19,831 nt of DNA from Rhodobacteraceae bacterium UBA1957 (GTDB taxonomy: Bacteria; Pseudomonadota; Alphaproteobacteria; Rhodobacterales; Rhodobacteraceae): assembly GCA_002336405.1 (NCBI GenBank), contig DDEJ01000095.1:1-19831 (forward strand), written 5' to 3'. The notes below the pieces were generated by a model. It saw only the letters and a program-made list of their open reading frames with translations. It was not told the DNA's origin and ran no database searches. The first letter of the stretch is position 1, and each line of letters begins with the position of its first letter. Positions 1 through 6,325 of this stretch are shown here, piece by piece. A program made the translations under genes and the position numbers.

Positions 1-128
1 AGGGTGTGTGGGACACCTGAAATGCACCAGAGTTGGTTGAACAACTGCGTTTACATACTGTTGCTTTTTTCGGTCAGTATATGAGTTTTTTAATTTAATA
101 TCAATATATTACGATTTGAAATTAAAGT
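1..128. other. AT-rich non-coding stretch at window edge
   Basis: No convincing gene is visible. The stretch lies downstream of the minus-strand accessory operon, which ends at 129. It is AT-rich, especially 81-126. A six-base inverted repeat (ATACTG at 55-60 and CAGTAT at 75-80) encloses a T-rich loop, and a short GGTGT/ACACC repeat lies at 3-17. Neither has the geometry of a good intrinsic terminator, so where the operon's transcript ends is unclear. Confidence 0.4.
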
Positions 129-608
129 CTATTCGTCCAGTGATCCATGAATGGCAAACTGCTCTATTCCGGCGGCTTGGGCTTCAATCGTGCGAAAAGC
201 TTCAGCAACGCCGTTGGGCGTCAATTCGCGAGAAACAGTCAAAAGGGTATTGGCGGTGTGATCAGCGCAAAGCTTGGCCATCTGCGATAATTCTTCGCTG
301 GCAACGGGACGGGCAGCTGCGAGGTCCGGCGCCCCGTAAAGCGTGACGAAATGCTGCGCCAGGGCCTCAATCAGATCTGTGTATTCAGTCTCTTCGATTT
401 GAGTAACGGCCACAAAGGTCACCCGCCCAAAGGTTTCAAGCCCGAGCCAGCCATTGGCAAAGGCTTGGCGGGCCTTTCCGGTCAGGTCCCCCTCGCTCCA
501 GTTTGAGAACTCAAAGCCCCCCGATAGGCACCACTCACCGGTGCGCGCCGGGCTGTGAAAGACGTTTAGGTCGCTTTCGTCAAAATGTATCGCACGAGCA
601 AGTTGCAT
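129..608 (-). CDS. DUF6505 family protein
   Basis: A 159-residue soluble protein with no signal peptide, membrane segment or cysteine cluster. The start MQLARAIHFDESDLNVFH and the following GEWCLSGGFEFSN segment match my recollection of DUF6505, a family of unknown function found beside formate dehydrogenase genes in Rhodobacterales. It is the last gene of a four-gene minus-strand operon. Its ATG follows the stop of the ligase-fold gene by three bases, so translation is probably coupled. The family name rests on memory of the family pattern, without a database search. No catalytic motif is apparent, and a structural or assembly role in formate dehydrogenase maturation is only an inference from position. 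Confidence 0.8.
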   Translation of the reverse strand: MQLARAIHFDESDLNVFHSPARTGEWCLSGGFEFSNWSEGDLTGKARQAFANGWLGLETFGRVTFVAVTQIEETEYTDLIEALAQHFVTLYGAPDLAAARPVASEELSQMAKLCADHTANTLLTVSRELTPNGVAEAFRTIEAQAAGIEQFAIHGSLDE

Positions 609-611
609 GGT

Positions 612-1313
612 TTAGGTCTCCAGCAGGGTGGACAGGGGAATCAAATGAGTGGTTTCTGCGCTGCGCAACAACATGCCAAAGCGTTCGTCAGTGCCTAGAA
701 ATTTGCCGTTATGACCGTTCTGGTTGGTCGTCTCGCCGACGCCATGCGCCAGACCCCGCCATTCAGTATGCAAAGGGGTCACGCCCTCGTCCTGCCAGCG
801 GTTGATCCAGACCAGGCTGTGGCGCACCCAGCTTTCCAGCAGGTTCAAAGCGTCCACATCTGCGCAGCCTTCTGCATAGAGCGCGGTGTCGTCAGGCGTC
901 TCGCCGGGATTGTCTGAAGCTGGCCAAAGTGGCAGTTCTAATCCCACCACTAGCCATTCTGCCGCCGCCTCTGGTTTTTGATGACTGGCCGCGACCCGCA
1001 AGCGTCCGCAGCGGGCGCCATTGATCAAGATCAGACCGTCCCAAGTCAAATGCACCGCCACTTCTGGCGGCGCCAAGGCGCCCAGTGCGTTCTGAAAGCC
1101 GATGCCGCAAGTGGGCAGCATGACCATCGCTTCTTCCAGCGTGACTTCCGGGGCAAAGACGATTGCGGCGCGCAGCATATCGGACGAAAGATTATGCACC
1201 ACCAGACCGGCGTCGCAGCCCAGCAGTGCCTGTGAGCAGGCTTTGTTGAACGGATCCAGCGCGCCGGTCACGGCCTGCTCCAGAAACAGCGGAGGCAAAC
1301 TGACTTGGGTCAT
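612..1313 (-). CDS. Biotin/lipoate protein ligase family protein, probably catalytically degenerate
   Basis: A 233-residue cytosolic protein. Residues 88-108 (HLTWDGLILINGARCGRLRV) align with the KWPND..l..G.K.aGil core of biotin protein ligases. The C-terminal segment around 203-216 (KFLGTDERFGMLLR) resembles the DUF4444 domain attached to such proteins. The GRGRxGR adenylate-binding loop expected in the first third is absent: the corresponding stretch reads GLVVHNLSSDMLRAAIVF. The lysine that normally precedes the aGil strand is replaced by Ala-Arg. It may therefore be a binding or scaffold protein and not an active ligase. Its ATG overlaps the stop of the upstream Mrp gene as ATGA, implying coupled translation. 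Fold assignment is moderately sure; loss of activity is inferred from missing motifs. Confidence 0.8.
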   Translation of the reverse strand: MTQVSLPPLFLEQAVTGALDPFNKACSQALLGCDAGLVVHNLSSDMLRAAIVFAPEVTLEEAMVMLPTCGIGFQNALGALAPPEVAVHLTWDGLILINGARCGRLRVAASHQKPEAAAEWLVVGLELPLWPASDNPGETPDDTALYAEGCADVDALNLLESWVRHSLVWINRWQDEGVTPLHTEWRGLAHGVGETTNQNGHNGKFLGTDERFGMLLRSAETTHLIPLSTLLET

Positions 1314-2377
1314 GCCACGCCCTGAGCGATCAAGGCACGCGCGGTTTTGCGGAACACCTCGGCTTGAGGGCTTTCTGGATCGGACACGACGATTGGCGCC
1401 CCGCCATCCGAGGCGATGCGGATGCTGATATCCAGCGGAATTTCAGCCAAAATAGGCACGCCGAGTTTGGCCGCTTCGGCAACCACACCGCCATGGCCGA
1501 ACAGATGCTCTTCATGGCCGCACTTGGTGCAGATGTGAGTCGACATATTCTCAATCATGCCAAGAATTGGCGTTTTTAACTGGTTGAACATGTCGATGCC
1601 CTTGCGAGCATCGATCAATGCCACATCTTGGGGTGTGCTCACGATAATGGCCCCGTCCACTTCGGTTTTTTGGGCCAGCGTCATCTGGACATCACCGGTG
1701 CCCGGGGGCAGATCCACGATCAATACATCCAGCGCCCCCCACTGCACCTGCATTAGCATTTGTTGTAACGCGCCCATGAGCATTGGCCCACGCCAAACTA
1801 CGGCCTGACCTTCATTGGTCATTAGCCCAAGCGACATCATCGTCACCCCGTGGTTGCGCAGCGGCAAAATGGTTTTGCCGTCAGGTGAGGCTGGCCGGCC
1901 AGATACACCCAGCATTCTGGGCTGTGACGGACCATAGATATCGGCATCCAGCAGACCAACCCGGCGACCTTCGGCGGCGAGCGCACAGGCAAGATTTGAG
2001 GCCACAGTTGATTTTCCAACCCCGCCTTTGCCCGAGGCAATTGCGATGATGTGGTCAATGCCAGGGATCTTTACCGGCCCCTTGCTTTCCGATTTGCGCT
2101 TGGTGTTCAGGTCGGGCGGTGGCTTGGGGGCTGAATGTCCGGTCATTACGACTGCCACGCTCTCCACGCCATCCAAGCCTTTGACAGCGGCTTCGGCCAG
2201 AGCCTGCACCGCTTCGTATTCTTTGGCCCGGTCGGGATTGATTTCGAGCACAAAGCGTATGGTGCCACCCTCGATGCTCAGGGCGCGCATGACGCCCGCG
2301 GTGACAATATCCGATCCGCTTGCAGGATCTGTGATTTGCTTCAGTGCTTCTAGGACGCTGTCTCTTTCTAGGGCCAC
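1310..2377 (-). CDS. apbC: Mrp/NBP35-type iron-sulfur cluster carrier ATPase
   Basis: A 355-residue protein of normal family length. The N-terminal 80 residues form the MIP18/DUF59-like domain common in bacterial Mrp proteins (VLEALKQITDPASGSDIV). A linker rich in Pro and Lys (83-105) leads to the deviant Walker A P-loop GKGGVGKS at 116-123. Further motifs are DADIYGPSQPRML from 144, the ATPase segment DLPPGTGD at 222-229 and the cluster-binding pair CTKC at 283-286. Such proteins bind and transfer [4Fe-4S] clusters to target apoproteins in the cytoplasm. Formate dehydrogenase alpha and beta subunits plus the nearby polyferredoxin need many clusters, so this copy may be dedicated to them. It follows the DUF6494 gene by one base and overlaps the ligase-fold gene by four. 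Confidence 0.95.
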   Translation of the reverse strand: MALERDSVLEALKQITDPASGSDIVTAGVMRALSIEGGTIRFVLEINPDRAKEYEAVQALAEAAVKGLDGVESVAVVMTGHSAPKPPPDLNTKRKSESKGPVKIPGIDHIIAIASGKGGVGKSTVASNLACALAAEGRRVGLLDADIYGPSQPRMLGVSGRPASPDGKTILPLRNHGVTMMSLGLMTNEGQAVVWRGPMLMGALQQMLMQVQWGALDVLIVDLPPGTGDVQMTLAQKTEVDGAIIVSTPQDVALIDARKGIDMFNQLKTPILGMIENMSTHICTKCGHEEHLFGHGGVVAEAAKLGVPILAEIPLDISIRIASDGGAPIVVSDPESPQAEVFRKTARALIAQGVA

Positions 2378-2378
2378 G

Positions 2379-2573
2379 TTAATTATGCCCCTTGATGGTT
2401 CCGGTCACAACATGTTCCATATCAACACCATCAAGCGTCAGGACCATCTTTGCCTCAAAGGTCTGTCCCTCGGTATTGCCGGCAGCGCGCAGCGCATCTT
2501 CGATGGCTTTTTGCGATGTTACCCCGACTTGCTTCAGGAATTTTCGCATCGACATATTAAATTCTTCGGTCAT
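2379..2573 (-). CDS. DUF6494 family small protein
   Basis: A 64-residue soluble protein that opens the minus-strand operon. The pattern FNMSMRKFLKQVGVTSQ near the N-terminus and LTLDGVDMEHVVTGTI near the C-terminus match what I recall of DUF6494, a family of unknown function. The first half looks helical and the second half looks like a short beta sheet. The start is supported by a GAGGAAAG Shine-Dalgarno sequence about seven bases upstream on the minus strand. The gene is one base from the Mrp ATPase, which suggests the two act together, perhaps in iron-sulfur assembly. That role is an inference from spacing only. Confidence 0.85.
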   Translation of the reverse strand: MTEEFNMSMRKFLKQVGVTSQKAIEDALRAAGNTEGQTFEAKMVLTLDGVDMEHVVTGTIKGHN

Positions 2574-2631
2574 AATTTTCTTTCCTCAGGTCTGCGTTGA
2601 CGTAACTCCGAAACTGATCTCTACTAGGAGT
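2574..2631. promoter_or_regulatory. Compact divergent intergenic region
   Basis: Only 58 bp separate the divergent starts of DUF6494 (minus) and the exported cytochrome-like gene (plus). The region holds the Shine-Dalgarno sequence for DUF6494 and an AGGAG ending one base before the plus-strand ATG at 2632. I see no clear -35/-10 pair in either direction. At least one promoter probably lies inside the opposing coding region. Confidence 0.4.
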
Positions 2632-3447
2632 ATGGCGGTTTGGGGACAACAGTTCAAATGGAATGCGCAGCGAAAATACTCGCTGGGTGCGCGGTGCGTT
2701 GCTGTCTTGTCCGTCATAACGGCTGTGATCAGTCTTACAGCCAATCCCGCACAGTCCGAAAGCAAGGCATTTGTCTTGCAGGTGCCGCCCGCTTTGCGAG
2801 AGAGCGGTCTTTTGAAGCATATTTTGCCGCGGTTTTCTTTGAAGACTGGCGTGCGCATTACCATGGTTGCACCCGATGAGACGGCGGATTTGGCGATGAC
2901 CGAAACGCCGCAGGGGCTGGCGCTGTTCGAAGGTCTGCAAAAGATTTGGTACCTGAATAATGCCGAGGTCGCCCATCCCGGTGTGGAGCGGTTTACAACT
3001 TGGCTGCGCTCCGAGGTCGGGTTGCGCACCATCGTGAACTTTAAGGTTGACGGGGTGTCGCTGTTTCAGGTGGCAACGCCAAAAGACGTCGTGGAGCAAG
3101 CCGCCACTTTCAGCGGCGATGCAATCGCGGGTGCCCAACTGTCCAAGCTGCATTGCAGCCGCTGTCACGCGGTGTCCGAGGCCACGCGCATGACCTCTAT
3201 CGGGTCCACGCCGTCGTTTTTTATCCTGCGTAGTTTTTCGGATTGGGATGCCCGGTTTCTGAGTTTCTACGCGCTCAACCCGCACCCCGCATTTACACAG
3301 GTCGCTGATGTGACCGAGCCATTTGACCCATCTCGACCATCGCCGATCGTTCCCTTGGAGCTGACGCTCGGTGATCTTGAGGCCATCGTTGCCTATGTCG
3401 ACGGGCTGCCGCCTGCCGATCTTGGCTCTGATCTGATCCATCAGTGA
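2632..3447 (+). CDS. Exported fusion: truncated TupA-like binding-protein fold plus single-haem cytochrome c domain
   Basis: A 271-residue protein. Residues 1-43 form a long Sec-type signal (basic RKYSLGAR, hydrophobic 22-37, likely cleavage near NPAQS). Residues 47-80 (LRESGLLKHILPRFSLKTG and onward) resemble the first strand and helix of TupA-type tungstate-binding proteins. Residues 93-147 (LFEGLQKIWYLN, then HPGVERFTTWLRSEVG and FKVDGVSLFQ) resemble the TupA C-terminal segment. The roughly 150 residues expected between them are missing, as is the TTTS oxyanion motif. Residues 160-260 look like a cytochrome c domain with one haem site, CSRCH at 175-179. The ATG at 2632 is the best start because it precedes the signal peptide, although AGGAG sits unusually close. 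The gene is convergent with the polyferredoxin and overlaps it by 7 bp. A role in formate dehydrogenase electron transfer or Mo/W handling is inferred from context. Confidence 0.85.
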   Translation: MAVWGQQFKWNAQRKYSLGARCVAVLSVITAVISLTANPAQSESKAFVLQVPPALRESGLLKHILPRFSLKTGVRITMVAPDETADLAMTETPQGLALFEGLQKIWYLNNAEVAHPGVERFTTWLRSEVGLRTIVNFKVDGVSLFQVATPKDVVEQAATFSGDAIAGAQLSKLHCSRCHAVSEATRMTSIGSTPSFFILRSFSDWDARFLSFYALNPHPAFTQVADVTEPFDPSRPSPIVPLELTLGDLEAIVAYVDGLPPADLGSDLIHQ

Positions 3448-5396
3448 TCCTTGCGCTCTGAATAATAATCTTCTGCGGTCCGTACTCTGGGGCGTTCGGC
3501 ACCCGCGAAAGGGTTGTTTTGGCTGTGGAACTGTGCATTGACGCGGCAATCGTCACACATCCGGATCATCCGGGCGGCGTCACTGGTGGCAAACATCGAG
3601 TGTTTTCCAGCCAGCTTCTCAACGATTTTATCAACAGTGGATTGGACCCCGAACAACGCGCCACATTCAATGCACGCACAGGGCTCTTCTTCGTGCAGCA
3701 CAACTTGTGACAATGCCTCATCAGCGAGGTTCAGGCGTGGGACCAGCGTGATTGCTTTTTCGGGGCAAAGATTGGCGCAGAGCCCGCATTGCAAGCAGGC
3801 ATCTTCCTGAAACAGCAGCTGAGGCTTGTCTGGGTTGTCACCCAATGCACCTGACGGGCACAGTGACACGCACGACAGGCACAGGGTGCAGCTATCAGTA
3901 TTGACCAAAACCGCCCCATAGGGCGCAGCCTCCGGAAGCGGCAGCGTTCCGCCCTCGGGATGCAGCGATTTCGCCGCCAGCCGGGTGGCTTGACGGCGTG
4001 TTCCCATCGGCAAAACTGGCGTGCCGCTCACGGGGTGGAGCTCTTGCTCATACAGCCGCGCGCAGAGCGCGTCTGGATCATTGAGGTCGAGCAGATGCAG
4101 GCTGTTCGCCGGCGCGATGGCCTGCGCCAGAGCACATTCGCTGTGCAACACGTTATGATCTGAGCGTGGCGCCATCAGCACGGAGACCTGCGCAAAACCG
4201 CAGGCCAATGCCGCCAGCATTTCTGTATGTCCAAATCCGGATAAAGCACTTATTTCCAATGGGATGACGTCAGAAGGTAATCCCGTACCATATCGGGCTG
4301 CAAGCGAAATCATTTCGCGACCATGATCGGCGTCATGCACCAGCAGCCGCGGCGCGGTGCCACCGCCCTTGCGGTAAGCTTGGCCGAGTGTTTGCAGCCG
4401 CCGAAAGATCAGATCCACGGGTGGCATGTCATAGGTGATTGACCCTGATGGACAGACTGCGGCGCAGGCTCCGCAGCCGGCACAGATCAACGGATCAATG
4501 GTGATGTGATCGCCATCTGGCACGATCGCTCCGGTGGGGCAGACGTTCAGACATTTTGAGCAGCCAGATTGTTCGGCGCGGCTGTGGGCGCACAGCAGCG
4601 GCTCTGTCTGCACATAGAGAGGTTTCTCAAATGTGCCGACCATCTGTGACGCCTCTAAAATGGTTTTTGCAACGGCGCCTGGGCTGCCTGGATCGGCGCG
4701 CAGATAGCCGTCGCGCTTCTCATGGGCGGCAAACAGCGGCGCGTCTCCGGTCAGGTCTAATAATATGTCACATTGAGACTGGCCGCCATCGCGCGGCTCG
4801 GTCAACCCGGGTTGACCGCGACCTCCGGGTTGTCTTTGCTGAAGCTGGTCAATCTTGACTGTGAAATGTCCAAGCGATCCCTGCGCAGATGTAAGGCGAC
4901 CGTGGATCACGTCATAGCCGCGATCGTCGGGCTGAGCCTCGGGGTCAGTGAGCAAAACTGTCACGCTGAGCAGATCTGCCAGATCCCGCGCTGCCGCCAG
5001 CGCGACCTCAGTCGCACCGATGATAAGGCACAGACCCTCAGATGTAATATCCAGTGATTTATGCGAAGCGGTGGCTAGGGTGGCCTCTGCCGCCAAAGCG
5101 GCCATTTTGGGTAGTTTTGACGCGGTATCAGCTGACCATCCAGCGCGATCGCGCAGGTCCAAAAAGCCCGGTTGTTCGGCGTCAATTTCGGCCGCGAGCG
5201 CCTCAAAAACCCGCTGTTCCTGACCGCAACAAATGATCGCATCCCCCTCGGCCAAAGCGGCCGATGCTTGCTTGATTTGGGTCGTGCAAAGACTGTTAAA
5301 GACCGGTGAGCACCTCAAACCGGTGGCGGCCTCTAGTCCCGTTCGGTCAATCGCTTGACTGCCGAGACAGTCGCATAAAACCAAGTTCTTAGCCAT
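3441..5396 (-). CDS. Large multi-cluster 4Fe-4S (polyferredoxin-like) protein of the formate dehydrogenase locus
   Basis: A 651-residue protein with no signal peptide, so probably cytoplasmic. Two ferredoxin-type pairs are visible: CSKCLNVCP (279-287) with CAGCGACAAVCP (305-316), and CTLCLSCVSLCP (503-514) with CLQCGLCANLCP (534-545). The C-terminus adds CACIEC (573-578) and CDDC (614-617), perhaps another metal site. The N-terminus has further cysteines (C8, C10, C29, C37, C56, C57). That gives four [4Fe-4S] clusters and possibly more. Residues 186-208 are a Gln/Gly/Pro-rich stretch that looks inserted. The ATG at 5396 is preferred over an upstream in-frame ATG at 5456 because it has AGGA six bases upstream and begins the conserved MAKNLVLCDC. 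It is divergent from the DUF3305-fdh operon. A redox partner or maturation role is likely but unproven. Confidence 0.9.
   Translation of the reverse strand: MAKNLVLCDCLGSQAIDRTGLEAATGLRCSPVFNSLCTTQIKQASAALAEGDAIICCGQEQRVFEALAAEIDAEQPGFLDLRDRAGWSADTASKLPKMAALAAEATLATASHKSLDITSEGLCLIIGATEVALAAARDLADLLSVTVLLTDPEAQPDDRGYDVIHGRLTSAQGSLGHFTVKIDQLQQRQPGGRGQPGLTEPRDGGQSQCDILLDLTGDAPLFAAHEKRDGYLRADPGSPGAVAKTILEASQMVGTFEKPLYVQTEPLLCAHSRAEQSGCSKCLNVCPTGAIVPDGDHITIDPLICAGCGACAAVCPSGSITYDMPPVDLIFRRLQTLGQAYRKGGGTAPRLLVHDADHGREMISLAARYGTGLPSDVIPLEISALSGFGHTEMLAALACGFAQVSVLMAPRSDHNVLHSECALAQAIAPANSLHLLDLNDPDALCARLYEQELHPVSGTPVLPMGTRRQATRLAAKSLHPEGGTLPLPEAAPYGAVLVNTDSCTLCLSCVSLCPSGALGDNPDKPQLLFQEDACLQCGLCANLCPEKAITLVPRLNLADEALSQVVLHEEEPCACIECGALFGVQSTVDKIVEKLAGKHSMFATSDAARMIRMCDDCRVNAQFHSQNNPFAGAERPRVRTAEDYYSERKDH
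4799..4818. repeat. 20-bp perfect palindrome inside the polyferredoxin gene
   Basis: CGGTCAACCCGGGTTGACCG reads identically on both strands with no central spacer. It lies in the part of the gene encoding the Gln/Gly/Pro-rich segment at residues 186-208. A perfect 20-bp palindrome is not expected often in 20 kb. It could be an intragenic protein-binding site, a cruciform-prone sequence or a chance result of a GC-rich insertion. Confidence 0.75.
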
Positions 5397-5543
5397 TGTA
5401 TTCCTATCACAAACATGGGTATCATTAGCTGTTTTTGGGGTCGATCCTCTCTTCAACTAGACATAGATTGAAGGCCACGTAAATATAAATTCGAATTATT
5501 TTATTCTAAATTCTTATCAGAATCGTAAGGTACTCAACATTGA

Positions 5544-5560
5544 TTTTGAACGTTTTTTGA
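5544..5560 (-). promoter_or_regulatory. Candidate operator, TCAAAA-N5-TCAAAA (minus orientation)
   Basis: Read on the minus strand, this is TCAAAA-AACGT-TCAAAA, two hexamers exactly 11 bp apart. The copy at 5699-5715 has the same spacing in the opposite orientation and a CG at the same spacer position. An 11-bp repeat interval places both half sites on one face of the helix. The binding protein is unknown. Confidence 0.4.
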
Positions 5561-5698
5561 GGAAGTTTCGAACTGGTCAGAGCCACCCCAAGCGTGGACA
5601 AAAAGTCCCTCTTTGAGTGAATTGAGGCAGTTTGATGTCCGTTTTGACCGCTTGGCTGGCAATATCGCGAGGCTGCAGATTTTTTCCTTTGCACAAAA

Positions 5699-5715
5699 TC
5701 AAAACTCGATCAAAA
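5699..5715 (+). promoter_or_regulatory. Candidate operator, TCAAAA-N5-TCAAAA (plus orientation)
   Basis: The sequence is TCAAAA-CTCGA-TCAAAA followed by T, ending seven bases before the ATG at 5723. It is the second copy of the direct-repeat motif seen inverted at 5544-5560. If the operon starts translation at one of the downstream starts (5753 or 5783), this site could overlap the promoter or leader. Confidence 0.4.
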
Positions 5716-5722
5716 TGAGAAT

Positions 5723-6325
5723 ATGGCTTTGGGTGATCTTTGGGAGGGGCATTTGATTCACAATCCGCACATGTACCAGTCGATGCCGCTAGGGGTCGTG
5801 ATCCGACGTCGGCCGGGATTGACCCGCTGGGCGATGTGGTCATGGCAGGCTGTGGCGGTACTGCCACATGCTGCGCAAGCGGATTGGGTGGTGCTTTCTG
5901 ACAAACACGACTGTACCGAGTATCACGCCTCGTCGCCGCTTCTCGAATTGCACGGTGCTGACACCGAGGCGTATCTGCATGGGCTGGCGGCGCACGAGCC
6001 ATCCATCTACGTCATTTTGCGGCAAAATTTAGACAGCGAAACGCGTCCGCTTGACGTGCTGTTGGTCACTGCGTCGCCCTATGAGGCGCAAGACTACACC
6101 GACAGTGGCGAAGAGCTGGTTGAGAAAGTTCCGATGCCACCGGTTTTGACCGGATGGGTTAAGGCCTTTGTCAGCCTGCATCACGAACATGAAGCTTTCA
6201 AGAAGCGTCGGCGCGATAAAGCCGATATTGGACTGAAGGAAGACGGTATTGGTGACTCCCGTATCGCGCAAATGGCGGATGTTTACCGCGCCCCGACGCT
6301 GGTCAAAAAAGCGAGGCTGAATTGA
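5723..6325 (+). CDS. DUF3305 domain protein, first gene of the formate dehydrogenase operon
   Basis: Up to 200 residues. The conserved DUF3305 core begins at residue 21: MPLGVVIRRRPGLTRW, then WSWQAVAVLPHA. The acidic-basic C-terminus holds HEAFKKRRRDKAD. There are no cysteines in a cluster arrangement and no membrane segment. The start is uncertain: ATG 5723 gives the longest form with a weak ribosome site, TTG 5753 has GGGAGGGG just upstream, and ATG 5783 fits the family start. DUF3305 genes commonly sit with DUF3306, a TorD chaperone and formate dehydrogenase in proteobacteria, and the function is unknown. The stop overlaps the ATG of the next gene as TGATG, indicating coupled translation. 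Confidence 0.88.
   Translation: MALGDLWEGHLIHNPHMYQSMPLGVVIRRRPGLTRWAMWSWQAVAVLPHAAQADWVVLSDKHDCTEYHASSPLLELHGADTEAYLHGLAAHEPSIYVILRQNLDSETRPLDVLLVTASPYEAQDYTDSGEELVEKVPMPPVLTGWVKAFVSLHHEHEAFKKRRRDKADIGLKEDGIGDSRIAQMADVYRAPTLVKKARLN

Larger units (their letters stand above)
5397..5722. promoter_or_regulatory. Divergent control region between polyferredoxin and formate dehydrogenase operon
   Basis: This 326-bp gene-free stretch must supply promoters for the minus-strand polyferredoxin and the plus-strand formate dehydrogenase operon. It is AT-rich in 5461-5560 and again near 5680-5722. It contains two oppositely oriented TCAAAA-N5-TCAAAA repeats (5544-5560 and 5699-5715), a looser related pair near 5630-5647, and an ATTCT-TATC-AGAAT inverted repeat at 5510-5523. 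No textbook FNR/FixK site (TTGAT-N4-ATCAA) and no convincing sigma-54 promoter is visible. Short open frames here look like noise. Confidence 0.55.

Noticed and set aside
98..107. ATATCAATAT shared between the left edge and the TRAP control region
   Set aside because: Both stretches are AT-rich and the shared word is short, so chance explains it.
2557..3549. Long open frame (about 330 codons) on the minus strand antisense to the cytochrome fusion gene
   Set aside because: Its translation is rich in Arg, Gln and His with no domain pattern, and it overlaps DUF6494 and the polyferredoxin. The plus-strand frame has a signal peptide and a haem motif.
5397..5456. Upstream in-frame ATG at 5456 extending the polyferredoxin by 20 residues
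   Set aside because: The extension reads as low-quality sequence, has no good ribosome site and precedes the conserved MAKNLVLCDC start, which has AGGA at proper spacing.
5649..5670. Possible sigma-54 promoter (TGGC-N-GC spacing) before the DUF3305 gene
   Set aside because: Only a loose match to TGGCAC-N5-TTGC, and the local NtrC-type regulator lacks the GAFTGA loop needed for sigma-54.
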